64,000 nt of DNA from Vombatus ursinus (Eukaryota; Chordata; Mammalia; Diprotodontia; Vombatidae): positions 9,872,634-9,936,633 of the forward strand of contig NW_020954615.1 of NCBI RefSeq assembly GCF_900497805.2, read 5' to 3'. The first letter of the stretch is position 1; each line of letters opens with the position of its first letter. The notes below the pieces were generated by a model. It did not search any database. It was not told the origin of the DNA and worked only from the letters and a program-made list of their open reading frames with translations. A program made the position numbers and the translations under genes. Below are positions 21,535 through 31,600 of the stretch, piece by piece.

Positions 21535-21695
21535 AGCATAGTGTAGCAGAAAGAACAATGGAGTCATTAGAATCAGGAGAAATCTGTGTTTGAACCTGCT
21601 TGGTGATATTTATTCTTAGTGGTATAGCCATAAGAAGGTAACCAATTTAATCTTTCTTAGCCATGTTTTGACCATCATTAAGATATGAATAGAGC
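21535..21695 (+). mobile_element. MIR SINE
   Basis: ATAGTGTAGCAGAAAGAACAATGGAG head and TGTGTTTGAACCTGC; its 3' part is cut by the SINE at 21698. Confidence 0.6.
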
Positions 21696-21697
21696 TT

Positions 21698-21848
21698 GGG
21701 GCAGCTAGGTGGCCCAGTGAATAGAGCCTTGGCCCTGGAATCAGGAGGACCTGAGTTCAAATCTGGCCTCAGACATATAACACTTACTAGCTGTGTGACC
21801 TTGGACAAGTCCCTTAACCCTGTTGCCTAGCCCCCCCCCCCAAAAAAA
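21698..21848 (+). mobile_element. Poly(A)-tailed marsupial SINE
   Basis: GGGCAGCTAGGTGGCCCAGTG head, TAGCTGTGTGACCTTGGAC, ending CTGTTGCCTAG, C11, A8. Exact 15-bp duplication AGATATGAATAGAGC at 21681-21695 and 21849-21863. Young copy. Confidence 0.95.
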
Positions 21849-21929
21849 AGATATGAATAGAGCCTGAAAACTTTCATTATATTAATATAGGGAACTCCCA
21901 GAGGATGAAATGCCCTCTGTACCAACACC

Positions 21930-22215
21930 AGTTGGCACCTTCTCTGCAACATAGAGCACAGCCCAGAGCATTCAGAGGTTACATATCTTGATCAAGGTTA
22001 CACAGCCAGGAAGTGTTAGTAAGTCTTTCTAATTCTGAGGCCCCCTTTCTCTCCTCTATGTGTCACTGTTGCTGAGATTAAAAAGACAGAGATACCTAGA
22101 ATACCAATGTCACAGGTTTGAGGTAGGGATTAAATGAGATACTATATGCGAAACCTTCTACAAAACTTATAGAGCTACAAAAATGTCAACTTCTATTATT
22201 ATTATTCTGTTCTAT
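21930..22215. mobile_element. MIR fragments
   Basis: A reverse MIR block (AAGGTTACACAGCCAGGAAGTG) is followed by a forward MIR 3' half (GGGATTAAATGAGATACTATATG, CAACTTCTATTATTATT). Confidence 0.5.
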
Positions 22216-22219
22216 TAGA

Positions 22220-22290
22220 GCTAACTCAATTAATTAATCAACAAACCTTTCTCTAGCAGCTACTAGATACCAGGGTATATAGGCATCAGA
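22220..22290 (-). mobile_element. L2 3' terminus fragment
   Basis: TCAACAAACCTTTCTCTAGCAGCTACTAG resembles the reverse L2 end. Confidence 0.4.
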
Positions 22291-22429
22291 CATTGTGGGA
22301 TTTATAGACTTTCCCCAGCCTGGGAAGAGAAGGCTTTATTATGGATATACTTTGGACTGAGTGGAGCAATGCCAGCCTGGGAGCTTAGAACTTTTTGTTG
22401 AAGTGGAACAAAGAGGAATTGGATACATC

Positions 22430-22580
22430 CATCTCTCACTCTATTTCCCTTCTGTCTATCAGTCTCTGATTCTATTTATCTCTATCTCTGCTACTGTCTT
22501 TGTAGTTCTGTCTCTCACTCTATCTCTCACTGTCTCTCTTTTTCCCTCTTTCTGTTTCTCTCTGTCTCTCTCCTCACCTG
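22430..22580. repeat. CT-rich low-complexity tract
   Basis: TCTCTCACTCTATCTC-type units over about 150 bp. Confidence 0.9.
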
Positions 22581-22589
22581 AGTGAATCC

Positions 22590-23300
22590 CTGATTTTCTG
22601 TTCCAAAGATTTTCCTCTTCAAAACTGTACTTACACTATTTATTTTCTTTTAATTAGTACCAATAAGGGTTCTCTCTAGATACAGATAAAGTTCTCTTTT
22701 AATTGTGTTACTGGAGTTTGTGAGTCTTTGCAACCAAAGGGGAATTAGTAGAAGTGGGTGATTAACTAAAACAAAAATAACAGAAATACATTTAAGATTG
22801 AGGAGTTACACCTCTGTCTACATGATGAAGATTTCCGTACAGACAGGGGCCTCAGAAATAAAGATTTTGTCATTAACTAGTATAATTGATAAACTTCTCA
22901 GAGCTGAAACTGGATAGCTAGGGGCCCTCTTTTGTGGCTAGGTGTGGCTAATAAGATCTACTACGCCAGAGGCAAGATCACCATTCTGTGAAAAGAGAGG
23001 AGATGAGAGATGTGACCTGAAATATGGTAATATTTAAATCCAAACCCTATGGACAGGAGCAGGAATATTCTTGTAGGAATTGCCTCCTCATACTTCCAGA
23101 AAGATAAAAAGAAATTACTCCTTAGCCAAATTCTCCTCTGCAGCTGACACATGATTCCTACATCTAGGTTCAGCTCATGGAAAAACAGAGTCAATCACTT
23201 TCCCCTACTTTTGCTTATATTCTATCAAGATAAACATATAACAAAAATATAAAATACATTCAAGGTAAATGCAATATATTTTTTGCAGGGAAGCACCAGT
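22590..23300. other. Unassigned sequence
   Basis: About 700 bp of moderate composition without recognised gene or repeat. It could be an old transposon that I cannot name. Confidence 0.35.
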
Positions 23301-23309
23301 AATTTAGGA

Positions 23310-23460
23310 ATATAGAAAGAGTTTTTACAGGAGGTGAACTTTAAACTGAGCCTTAAATGGAAATAGTGGTTTTCTAGTTTAGAGAATATTACAGGCATGA
23401 GGGACAGCCTGTGCAAAAAAAAAAAAAAAAAAAGGCTGAAGATGAATGTTGTGGGCAAGG
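23310..23460 (-). mobile_element. L2 LINE fragment
   Basis: AACTTTAAACTGAGCCTTAAATGG and ATTACAGGCATGAGGGACAGCC are reverse L2 (sense 'ggctgtcccccatgcctggaat'). A poly(A) run interrupts it at 23416-23434. Confidence 0.65.
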
Positions 23461-23599
23461 GATAGTATGAGGGCTACTATGCTTAGAACTTAGAATAAGT
23501 GAAGAGTAGTGATGGGCCTGACCATACCCTCCCTAGAGAGTATTGATAAGCTCCTGGTTTTACTAGAAGTTAACATTAAAAAAAAAAACTACTAGAATT

Positions 23600-23765
23600 T
23601 AATTTATCTAATTCTTTAAAAATCTGTAAAGCACTTTGCATATATTATTTAATTTTTTTTTCTCCTGACATAACTCTGGAAGTTGATATTCTTTCTTTTT
23701 TTTTTGTTACAGTTGAGGAAACTGATAGGAGGGTGGTATTGGAGTGTGGCTACTTTCACTTAACA
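23600..23765 (-). mobile_element. MIR SINE
   Basis: AAAGCACTTTGCATATATTATTTAAT, then GTTACAGTTGAGGAAACTGA, in reverse MIR order with T-rich expansions. Confidence 0.55.
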
Positions 23766-23874
23766 ACATAGGCTTACTTGATAGGTGAATATCATGAATG
23801 GTCAGAAGCCTAGGAAGAAAGGAGCTGTCTGCCTGAATTTTTTTTTTAGGCTGGACTCCAAATTCCTGCCATAT

Positions 23875-23965
23875 TAATTCAAGTCAATAACATTTATTAA
23901 ATCAATTAATATGTGCTGAACACTAAGGATGTAAGGAGAAGGAAAAGAACCCTAACCATGACTAT
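23875..23965 (-). mobile_element. L2 3' terminus
   Basis: CATTTATTAAATCAATTAATATGTGCTGAACACTAAGGATG is reverse L2 end. Confidence 0.6.
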
Positions 23966-23997
23966 GGTTGGAATTCTCAATTGAAAACATAGAATTA

Positions 23998-24307
23998 AAT
24001 AGGAATCAATCAATAAATCAACAAGTATTTGCTAAAATTTTATTATGGTCCATGCTTTGCACTAGCTACTGCTCACAGAAAAAGAAAAAAAAAAACAAGA
24101 ACAACAACAACAAAGAAATGTTATCTTCAGAGATTTTCTATTCTGTTATGGGAACATATATGTGGATAAGTGTGAAATACGCAAGTGCATAAACACATGT
24201 AAATAACAGATACCTGATATGAAACTGAGTGGGGAAATTCTAGCAACTGAAAGCCTTCTGTGAGAAGTTAGAATTGAGTTGTTTTGAAGAGAGATGGGGA
24301 TGCTTAG
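23998..24307 (-). mobile_element. L2 LINE, host of an RTE insertion (first part)
   Basis: AATAAATCAACAAGTATTTGC (reverse L2 end) leads into an L2 region ending GTTTTGAAGAGAGATGGGGATGCTTAG. The next L2 block resumes at 24987 after the RTE. Confidence 0.6.
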
Positions 24308-24986
24308 AACTAAAAAAATATGAGATCATAGCAATTGGTTCCATCACTTCCTGTCAAAGAGAGGAAGAAGAAATGGAAGCAGTGTCAGATTTTATATTCA
24401 TGGACTCAAAAATCACTGAAGATAGTGACTGCATTCATGAAATTAAAAGACATTTGTTCCTTGGAAGGAAGGTTATGGCAAATCTGGACAGTATACTATA
24501 AAGTGGAGAAATTACCTTGTTGATCGAGGTCTACAAAGCTATGTTTTGTTTTGTTTTGTTTTTTCCCAGTAGCAATGTATGGCTATGAGATCTCGACTAT
24601 AAGGAAAGCTGAATGCTGCAGAAACAACACTTTTAAACTGTGGTGCTGGAGAAGTCTTTTGAGAATCCCTTGGACAGTAAGGAGATCAAATCAGTCAATA
24701 CTTAAAGAAATTAGTTGAGACTCTACTTTGGAAGGACACATATTGAAGGTAAAGCTTATGTACTTTGGAAACATAATGAGAAAACAAGACTCATTGGAAA
24801 AGACTCAGATGTTGGGAAAGATTGAAGGCAAAAGGAGAAGGGGATGGCAGAGGGTGAGATGTGTAGATAGTGTCAACGTGCACTTAGACTTTTGGAGATA
24901 GAAAAGGATAGAAGAGTCTGGTGTATGTACTATGGTCCATGGTCCATGAGGTCACAAAGAGTCAGATAGGACTGAATGGCAACACA
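24308..24986 (+). mobile_element. BovB-like RTE LINE, 5'-truncated
   Basis: Carries the C-terminal part of a BovB/RTE ORF2 in pieces. Frame 1: SDFIFMDSKITEDSD, HEIKRHLFLGRKVMANLDS. Later: PVAMYGYE, FKLWCWRSLLRIPWT, RRSNQSILKEIS, MRKQDSLEKTQMLGKIEG and GKRRRGWQ. These line up with BovB DFIFLGSKITADGD, HEIKRRLLLGRKVM, ELWCWRRLLRVPWT, SLEKTLMLGKIEGRRRRG. The 3' end reads GGTCACAAAGAGTCAGATAGG, as in BovB. Stops and frame shifts make it inactive. An 11-bp duplication GGGATGCTTAG/GGGATGCTAAG (one mismatch) flanks it. A (TTTTG)n expansion sits inside at 24543-24563. Confidence 0.9.
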
Positions 24987-25450
24987 GGGATGCTAAGAGG
25001 CCAAGGTGATGAGGGAATATATTCCAAGACTGGAGGGCAGCCTTTGCAAAGGCAGAGTAATGGGAGGACAAATGTTTTGCAAGAGGAGAACATAAACAGA
25101 AACAGAGAATGTGTGAAGGGAGTAATAGAATATGACTGGAAAGAGAGATTAGAACCAAATGGCAAACTACTTTAACAGAAGAGTTGGCATTTTATCTTAG
25201 AGCAATGGGGACCCACAGAAGCTTTTTGAGCATAGGAGTAATGTGGTTGAGAGTTGTGTTTTAGGTATATCACTTTGGTAGCTTGGTAGGAGATTCATTA
25301 AAGTGGGGTAGGGTTATCAGTTAGGTGGCCATGACAATTTCTCAAGCCCCTGATCATGAAAGCCCAAGCTATGGTAGCGACTACCTGAGGGGAGAGAAGA
25401 GGAAAGATATAAGGCATTGTGGGTAAATCTAGACTGGTATGGAGTGCTTC
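24987..25450 (-). mobile_element. L2 LINE, resumed after the RTE
   Basis: CTTTGCAAAGGCAGAGTAATGGG, TGTGTGAAGGGAGTAATAG, CATTTTATCTTAGAGCAATGGGG, GGAGTAATGTGGTTGAGAG correspond to the reverse L2 ORF2/3' UTR in the right order. Confidence 0.7.
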
Positions 25451-25985
25451 AGGAATGCCCCTCCCCTCTGACAGGCACATGAGAAGGGGAGAAAAATGAG
25501 TTTTGGCACAGGGGAGTCTGCTGAGGGATATATACAAACAAAATGACAGAAACATCAGAGGTAGCAAGAACCAGAGGAGGGAATGTCCAATGAGCCAGCA
25601 CACACCAGCTTCCCTGCTGACTGCCTAGCTGTGTGAAATGATTAAACATAAAGTTAGCGACATATGTCTGATAACTTACACTCTTGCCATGAATTTTAAA
25701 TAGGGCATCTTATCGGTGTAGTGCCTCTTCCTAAAACCTAGCTAAAAATGAGGGACCTTGTCAGGATTGCTCCTTGATGCATTAGGGTCAGATTGATTGT
25801 GGAAACGTGGTGCTGCTGGTGGTTAACAGATCTTCCTTCTCCTTTCCTGCTTCTAGAAATAAAACATGCCTCTCACTAGGGAATTAATTGGAACCTACTG
25901 GCTGTGTCTTCTGATCACCTGGCTTAAAATTTGCCTTTTGGGAGTCTTGAAACCCATCCTAGGACAGCTATGCAGAGATGGGCAA
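25451..25985. other. Unassigned sequence
   Basis: No recognised repeat or gene. The open frames on both strands have no domain that I recognise. Confidence 0.4.
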
Positions 25986-25989
25986 ACCA

Positions 25990-26110
25990 TAGAGACAGCA
26001 CACATAGTTGAAAGTGGACTAGTTTTGGAATCCAAGGACCAGGGTTCAAATGCCTGGTATTGACTTTGGATGTGTGCTTCCATTACCTACCTGAGTATTG
26101 CTCTTCTCGA
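25990..26110 (+). mobile_element. MIR fragment
   Basis: TGGAATCCAAGGACCAGGGTTCAAATGCC resembles the MIR 5' half. Confidence 0.5.
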
Positions 26111-26389
26111 CATTGTTTCCTATTTCCATGCCTTTGGACAGGCCTGTGTCTTCTTTCCACACCACTGTCAAAACATAGTATCATATCTGAAGTCACGTAG
26201 TCTCTCTGCAAGGCTGATTAGCCTTGCTTGAGTGATGGAGAATCTTTCCTTCTTCCCTATGCTGCCTTGCTTAAGTGATGGAGCATTTCAAGAGCTTAGG
26301 AGTTGCCCAAGAAATCAGGGAATTCAGGGGTTAAGTTAAGCACCATTTTGATACTCTGAACAGTCCCCCAAAGCTATGTACAGGCATGT

Positions 26390-26562
26390 AAACAGGCATC
26401 TTCCTGAGTTCAAACGTAGCCTCAGACATGTTCTAGCTATGTGACACTGAGCAAGTCATTTCACCCTGAAGGAAATGACAAACCACTTCAGTTTCTTTAC
26501 CAAGAAAATCCAAATGGGGTCATGAAGAGTTGGACACGACTGAGAATGACTGAACTGTTAGA
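26390..26562 (+). mobile_element. Marsupial CORE-SINE, RTE-tailed
   Basis: CCTGAGTTCAAACGTAGCCTCAGAC, TAGCTATGTGACACTGAGC, then the tail TGGGGTCATGAAGAGTTGGACACGACTGAG. Head missing. Confidence 0.85.
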
Positions 26563-27195
26563 CAGGCAATCCATGCAGAAAGCACCAGCAGCGATGAAGA
26601 CAGGAAAGAGAAACCAGGGGAAGGGAAATTTAATATATAGATCAAACACCTTCTTACAAGTGCTAAAGAATTAAAGAGAGCACTGACTGCTGAGAGCTGA
26701 GGCTGGAGAGGTTTAGCGATCTTGTCTGGCCGATAATCATCACAGCAAAATTACTTTTTCCTGGCGTGGTGCCTCGCTTTCCATGGTTCCCAAATACTTA
26801 AATAAAAGGTCAAATGAAATAAGCCTCAAGCATGGGTACAACTGACCCATAAGGGTGATCTATCTTCACACATTTCTGCCTGCTTCTGCCTTCCCCCACC
26901 CCGAGAAATGAGGTACATACGTATTTACATCTACAGCTGAAGAAAGCTGTTTTTGCCCCACCTCATTTTTTTTAACAGATGAAAAACCTGACATGCAAAG
27001 AAGTTACATAAATCGTCCAAGGCACTGGGACAAGATTCTGTCATCTACAAAGCCAAGAGATTGTGCTGTGTATGGTTCAATGTTGGTCGACATCTCTAAG
27101 CCCAATTAGAATGATGGCAAGTACATGAAATTCTATGTGGCCTAGGAATGAGTGTCATTGCACAAGATTAAATAAACCCAAAGAAATTAAAGCAT
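26563..27195. other. Unassigned, with a reverse MIR
   Basis: A decayed reverse MIR at about 26960-27070 (TTTAACAGATGAAAAACCTGAC, TCGTCCAAGGCACTGG). Nothing else is recognised. Confidence 0.4.
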
Positions 27196-27199
27196 GCTA

Positions 27200-27560
27200 T
27201 TACCATTACCTGTTTCCAAAACTCTTTCTCCTTCAACTATGTTAGCATTCTCAGGGCCAGCCAACAGTCTTCCCTCTTCCTTCCTGATTTCCCCATAGCC
27301 AACCAGCTGCCACATCGAATTGATCTAAGTCTTCATCATTTCTCTCATCTATCCCCTTCCTTCCACTCACAGGGTCATCATTCAAGGCTTCTCAACTCCT
27401 GCCTGTATTATTTTTGCAAAAACTTTCATATCCTATTTCTACCCCACCCCTGACAGGAAAACAATTACCCTACTTCTTACAAATTCTAAATCCCTTTTAG
27501 ACTCAATCCAAGTACCATTTCCTATAGGAATATTTTCTTCATTCTGCCAAAGTACTGGTT
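27200..27560 (+). mobile_element. L2 LINE, split by L1
   Basis: CAAGGCTTCTCAACTCCTGCC, AACTTTCATATCC, TTTTAGACTCAATCCAAGTACC are L2. Its probable 3' end lies beyond the L1, at 28965-29135. Confidence 0.6.
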
Positions 27561-27564
27561 TTCT

Positions 27565-28960
27565 CTTTCTCTTTTCTTTTTTTTATTAATTAAATTTTAA
27601 TTGTCTTTTTAAAATTTATTTATTTATTTATTTTTAGTTTTCAACAATCATTTCCATAAGCTTTTGAGTTTTAAATTTTCTTCCCCATCCTTCCCACCTT
27701 CCTCCCCAAGACGGCGTGTAATCTGATATAGGCTGTATATAAACATTTCTATGAAACATATTTTCACATTAGTCATGTTGTAAAGAAGAATTAGAACCAA
27801 CATGAGGAACCACAAGAAAGAAGAAATAAAACAAAACAGAAGAAAAAAAAGAGCAAATAGTAGGCTTTGATCTGTATTCAAATTTTATAGTTCTTTCTCT
27901 CAATGTGGATAGCATTTTCCATCATGAGACCTTTGGAGATGTCTTAGATCCTTGCATTGCTGAGAAGTGCTAAGTCTATCAAAGTTAGTCATCATACAAC
28001 GTGGCTGTTACTTTGTACAATGTTCTCCTGATTCTGCTCACTTCACTCAGCATCAGTCCATACAAGTCTTTCCAGGTTTTTCAGAAGTCTGCTTGCTCAT
28101 CATTTCTTATAGCACAGTAGTATTCCATTACATTCAAACACCACAACTTATTCAGCCATTCCCAGATTGATGGTCATCCCCTCAATTTCCAATTCTTTGC
28201 CACCATGGAAAGAGCTGTCATAGAAATTCTTGTACATGTGGGCCCTTTTCCCATTTTTATGATCTCTTTGGGATATAGCCCTAGAAGTGTTGTTGCTAGA
28301 TCAAAGGGTATGCACATTTTTATAGCCCTTTGGGCATAGTTTCAAATTGCTCTCCAAAATGGTTGGATCAGTTCACAACTCCATCAACAACGCATTAGTG
28401 TTTCAATTTTCCCTCTTCTCCAACATTTATAATTTTCCTGTTTTGTCATGTTAGCCAATCTGATAGGTGTGATGTGGTACCTCAGAGTTGTTTTGATTTG
28501 CATTTCTGTAATCAATAGTGATTTAGAGCATTTTTTCATATAACAATAGATAGCTTTATTTTTTTCATCTGAAAACTCCCTGTTTATATCCTTTGACCAT
28601 TTATCAACTGGGTAATGACTTTTATTCTTATAAATTTGATTCAGTTTTCTATATATTTTAGAAATGAAGCCCTTATCAGAGACACTGGTTATAAAAAATC
28701 TTTCCCAGTTTCCTGCTTCCCTCCTAATTTTGGTTGCATTCACTTTGTGCAAATTTTTTCAATTTATTGTAATCAAAATTATCCATTTTGCATTCCATGA
28801 TGTTCTCTATCTCTTGTTTGGTCATAAATTCTTCTGTTCTCCATAAATCTGATAGGTAAAATATTCCTTGCTCTCCCAGTTTGTTTACAATATCAGCCTT
28901 TATATCTAAATCATGTACCCATTTTTACTTTATTTTGGTATATGGTATATAGTTCCTTCT
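27565..28960 (-). mobile_element. L1 LINE, 5'-truncated (ORF2 end plus 3' UTR)
   Basis: On the minus strand the frame 28752-28384 gives SDKGFISKIYRKLNQIY, DKWSKDINREFSDE, MKKCSKSLLITEMQIKTTLR and YHITPIRLANM. These match the L1 ORF2p C-terminal region (SDKGLISRIYNELKQIY, KKCSPSLAIREMQIKTTMR, YHLTPVRMA). Downstream (lower coordinates) come the IEYYCAIRN-type block and a 3' UTR ending in a T-rich run at 27565-27640, the reversed poly(A). About 1.4 kb of a ~6-kb element remains; the frame is broken. Confidence 0.93.
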
Positions 28961-28964
28961 TTTT

Positions 28965-29135
28965 TTATCTCTGTGCCTTTCTGTCTCTCCTTCTGTCTCT
29001 CTGTTTCTTTATCTCTTACTCTCTGTCTCATTCTCCCAACCCACAAATACCTTGCATTTTCTCATCAATTCATGTTGTGCCCATTCATACATAGTAAGTT
29101 TTTTGAGGACAATGATATTTTGTTTTTTTGAACTC
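28965..29135 (+). mobile_element. L2 3' part after the L1, CT-rich
   Basis: A CTGTCTCT-rich run, then CATACATAGTAAGTTTTTTGAGGAC, matching L2 'gtaagctccttgagggc'. Confidence 0.45.
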
Positions 29136-29149
29136 AGGACGAGTGGGCA

Positions 29150-29315
29150 ACTGACCTATAACTTATAGTCTTGGTGAATTACATAGGAAATTGAAAGAAA
29201 TATTAATTGACATGTCTTTTTCACACTGCTAAATATGTGTCGGTTTCAGAATTTGAATTTGGGTTTTTCCTGAATTCAATGTCTTCCTTCAATCCATTAC
29301 ATCATACTAAATTTC
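29150..29315 (-). mobile_element. MIR/CORE fragment
   Basis: CAGAATTTGAATTTGGGTTTTTCC and TCCTTCAATCCATTACATC follow the reverse SINE order. Confidence 0.5.
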
Positions 29316-29375
29316 ATGAAGCACCCCTTAAGCAGTAATACTGGACGTGTTTAATAAAAGTTTATTGAACAACAT

Positions 29376-29885
29376 TGTGAGGAAGGATTAAAAGTTAGGC
29401 TTCCACAATGGAACAAGGGGATTCTGAAAACAATTTCTAAGATCTTGCAGGTAATCCCTCAACCAATCAGAAAGTGCCCCAAACATTCTGCAAATAATTA
29501 GTTCCTTAAGAAAGAACCCTGGAGGCTAGACAAGTTGCAACCCATTGGGGTCAAGGACAGGACAAAGGCAGTGCTTAATAAGCTGATGGAATGTTAACTG
29601 ACACACCCAGAGGGTGGAGATAGCCTCCATTTTTTGATATTAAACAAATGAACTAACATGGAGGAACATGGGATGGGAGGTTCAGGAAGAGTGTAACTCA
29701 GATGATTTGGTCCAATCCCAAGCTCAGGTGGGTGGAGCATGGATCTTACTAACCATTTAAAATTTGATTCTATTGCTGTACCAGTGCTCACCTATTTCTT
29801 GGGTGTGATGTGCTTGCATCTTGTGCAATAAAGGCTTTCCTTCATTCACTCTTGTAGTAGATTTTTGTTTCAGATTTTTCTAACA
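29376..29885 (+). mobile_element. Solo LTR of an endogenous retrovirus (ERV1/gamma-like)
   Basis: A 510-bp unit that starts TGTGAGG and ends CTAACA, flanked by an exact 4-bp target-site duplication ACAT (29372-29375 and 29886-29889). It carries a polyadenylation signal AATAAA at 29827-29832, about 55 bp from its 3' end, and a TTTAAAA TATA-like site near 29756, giving a U3-R-U5 layout. No internal retroviral sequence is attached, so it is a recombined fossil. The 4-bp duplication fits class I; the intact duplication suggests a moderate age. Confidence 0.75.
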
Positions 29886-29889
29886 ACAT

Positions 29890-30425
29890 TAATTGAACAA
29901 TCAAGGAAAATTAATTTAATCTCAAGATCCTCCTTCTCTTTCAATAGAAAGTGTTCTAAATGGCTCCCCCTTCTGGTAGTGTTCATTCATCCTCAGAAAC
30001 TTATCAAAGAGATTCTGCCCCAAGTGAGATTCTGCTCATTTTTCCTTTTCAGTATCTGTGAGGGGAAGAATCATTCTCATCAAACTTTCCCAAAACAATT
30101 AAACTTGAAGGAAGCTGTCTACAGAGTTGCGTGGCAGAACGACCAATAAACTGATCCACCTGAATAATTATGCAGATATCTCTTGGTATGTTTCAATGGG
30201 CTTTGGCTGAACTGGATGTAACCCAGACATTCGGCTTATCTAATTAGCCATGGAGAGTTGACAGCCTTGCTATCTCAGGAATTGGTCCTCCCTATGTTTC
30301 TGGCCATTCAAAAAGCTTTAGAGGGTGCTCCCAGACTAATGGGGCAGAACAAATATTTCAGTCACATCAATTCACTTAGACACATAAAGATCTAAGCTAT
30401 TTTTCAGGGGTAATGGTATCATGGT
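29890..30425. other. Unassigned sequence
   Basis: About 530 bp without recognised gene or repeat. Confidence 0.4.
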
Positions 30426-30436
30426 TTCTACTTAAC

Positions 30437-30460
30437 TCTCTCTCTCTGTCTCTCTCTCTC

Positions 30461-30497
<37 letters not shown>
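30437..30497. repeat. (CT)n-(TG)n microsatellite
   Basis: CTCTCTCTGTCTCTC followed by about 15 TG units. Confidence 0.95.
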
Positions 30498-30500
<3 letters not shown>

Positions 30501-30574
30501 GTAGGTAGGTTTGCATATATGATTTTTTAAAGCGCAGAAAACTCATTTTCCCCATAAAGATATGCCACATGCAG

Positions 30575-30718
30575 TTTTGAGGAATTGACTGGGGCAGTGA
30601 GAGGACGAACGACTTGCTCGGGGTTAAATGCCTGGGATGTGTCAAAGGTAGAATTTAAACCTAGGACTTTCTGACTTCAAGGTTGACTCTCGATTAATTG
30701 CACCAAGCTGCTGCTCTT
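30575..30718 (-). mobile_element. MIR/CORE-SINE fragment
   Basis: ACGACTTGCTCGGGGTTAAATG, TAGAATTTAAACCTAGGAC, TTAATTGCACCAAGCTGC. Confidence 0.55.
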
Positions 30719-30721
30719 CAT

Positions 30722-31255
30722 GGTTATTTGCTGTCCTTTGTGCTAGAAGAGGACCAAAATGACATCACTGTGTTGGAGTCAAGGTCCAAGGTGTCCGACT
30801 ATGGCTGATCTAAGCAATAGGAGCTTGAAAGGTTCCACCACAGGTCAAGCACAAATAGTCCATGTGAATATTTGGAGTGGAGATGGCTCTAAGGTTGCTC
30901 ATCTCACGTTTCTTTGGAGCTACTGCAATTCTGTTCTGCTCATAGGGCACAGCACCTTCTTTAATGTGGGCACACCAGCTGGGCATTCTTGTGCCAGTGT
31001 CTCCCATGCCACACAGTCAATTCCAAAGTTCTTCAGAGAGACCTTGAGATTGTCCTTGTGTCACTTCTTTTGACCATGTGAGCACTTGACTTGCATGAAT
31101 TCTCCATAAAATAGTCTTTTAGGTAAACATACATTTGGCATTCAAACAAACATGGCCAGCTCATTGGAGCTTTACTCTCTGCAGGAGGGTTTGAATGCTT
31201 GGCAGTTTAACTTGAGGAAGGACCTCAGTGTCCGGTACCTCAAATTCATTCATAT
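30722..31255 (-). mobile_element. Family X LINE, ORF2 C-terminus
   Basis: Reading the minus strand gives, in pieces and different frames, AGHV..., then LKVSLKNFGIDCV-like sequence, HIKEGAVPYEQNRIAV and CLTCGGTFQAPI. This is the C-terminal signature of a non-LTR retrotransposon whose usual form is GGQKKRYKDTLKASLK, then a C2H2-like CxxCGxxFxxxIGL. It ends with the 3' motif GATGTCATTTTGGTCCTCTT. A homologous copy lies at 50271-50645. The clade is uncertain (RTE-X or CR1-like). Inactive. Confidence 0.75.
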
Positions 31256-31600
31256 AAATACAACCTCATAGAAGAAAGTTGTGTTGGCACATATACATTA
31301 TACATCAGTCAATACTCTCATTTTAAATATGTACTCTAAATTATCTCGTGTGATATTAATTTTGAGAAATAGTACAAATGGGATATTAAAAACTACATAT
31401 ATAACATTAATGATTTACTTTGATTTATTCTCTAATACAATGATTGATCCAAATCTTAAGCAATATTTATCACCTTATTTGACTTTTTTTTTAAATCTCA
31501 GGTTAAAACATCGTCTGCCCTTTAATACAACTGAAGTTTCAGGATGCTAGACCAAGACAGATTTTTCCTCCATTGGCAGAAGTTCATTTTTCCCTTTTTT
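31256..31600. other. AT-rich, unassigned
   Basis: No gene. It may include the outer part of the Tc1/mariner element that follows, but I found no terminal inverted repeat. Confidence 0.35.
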
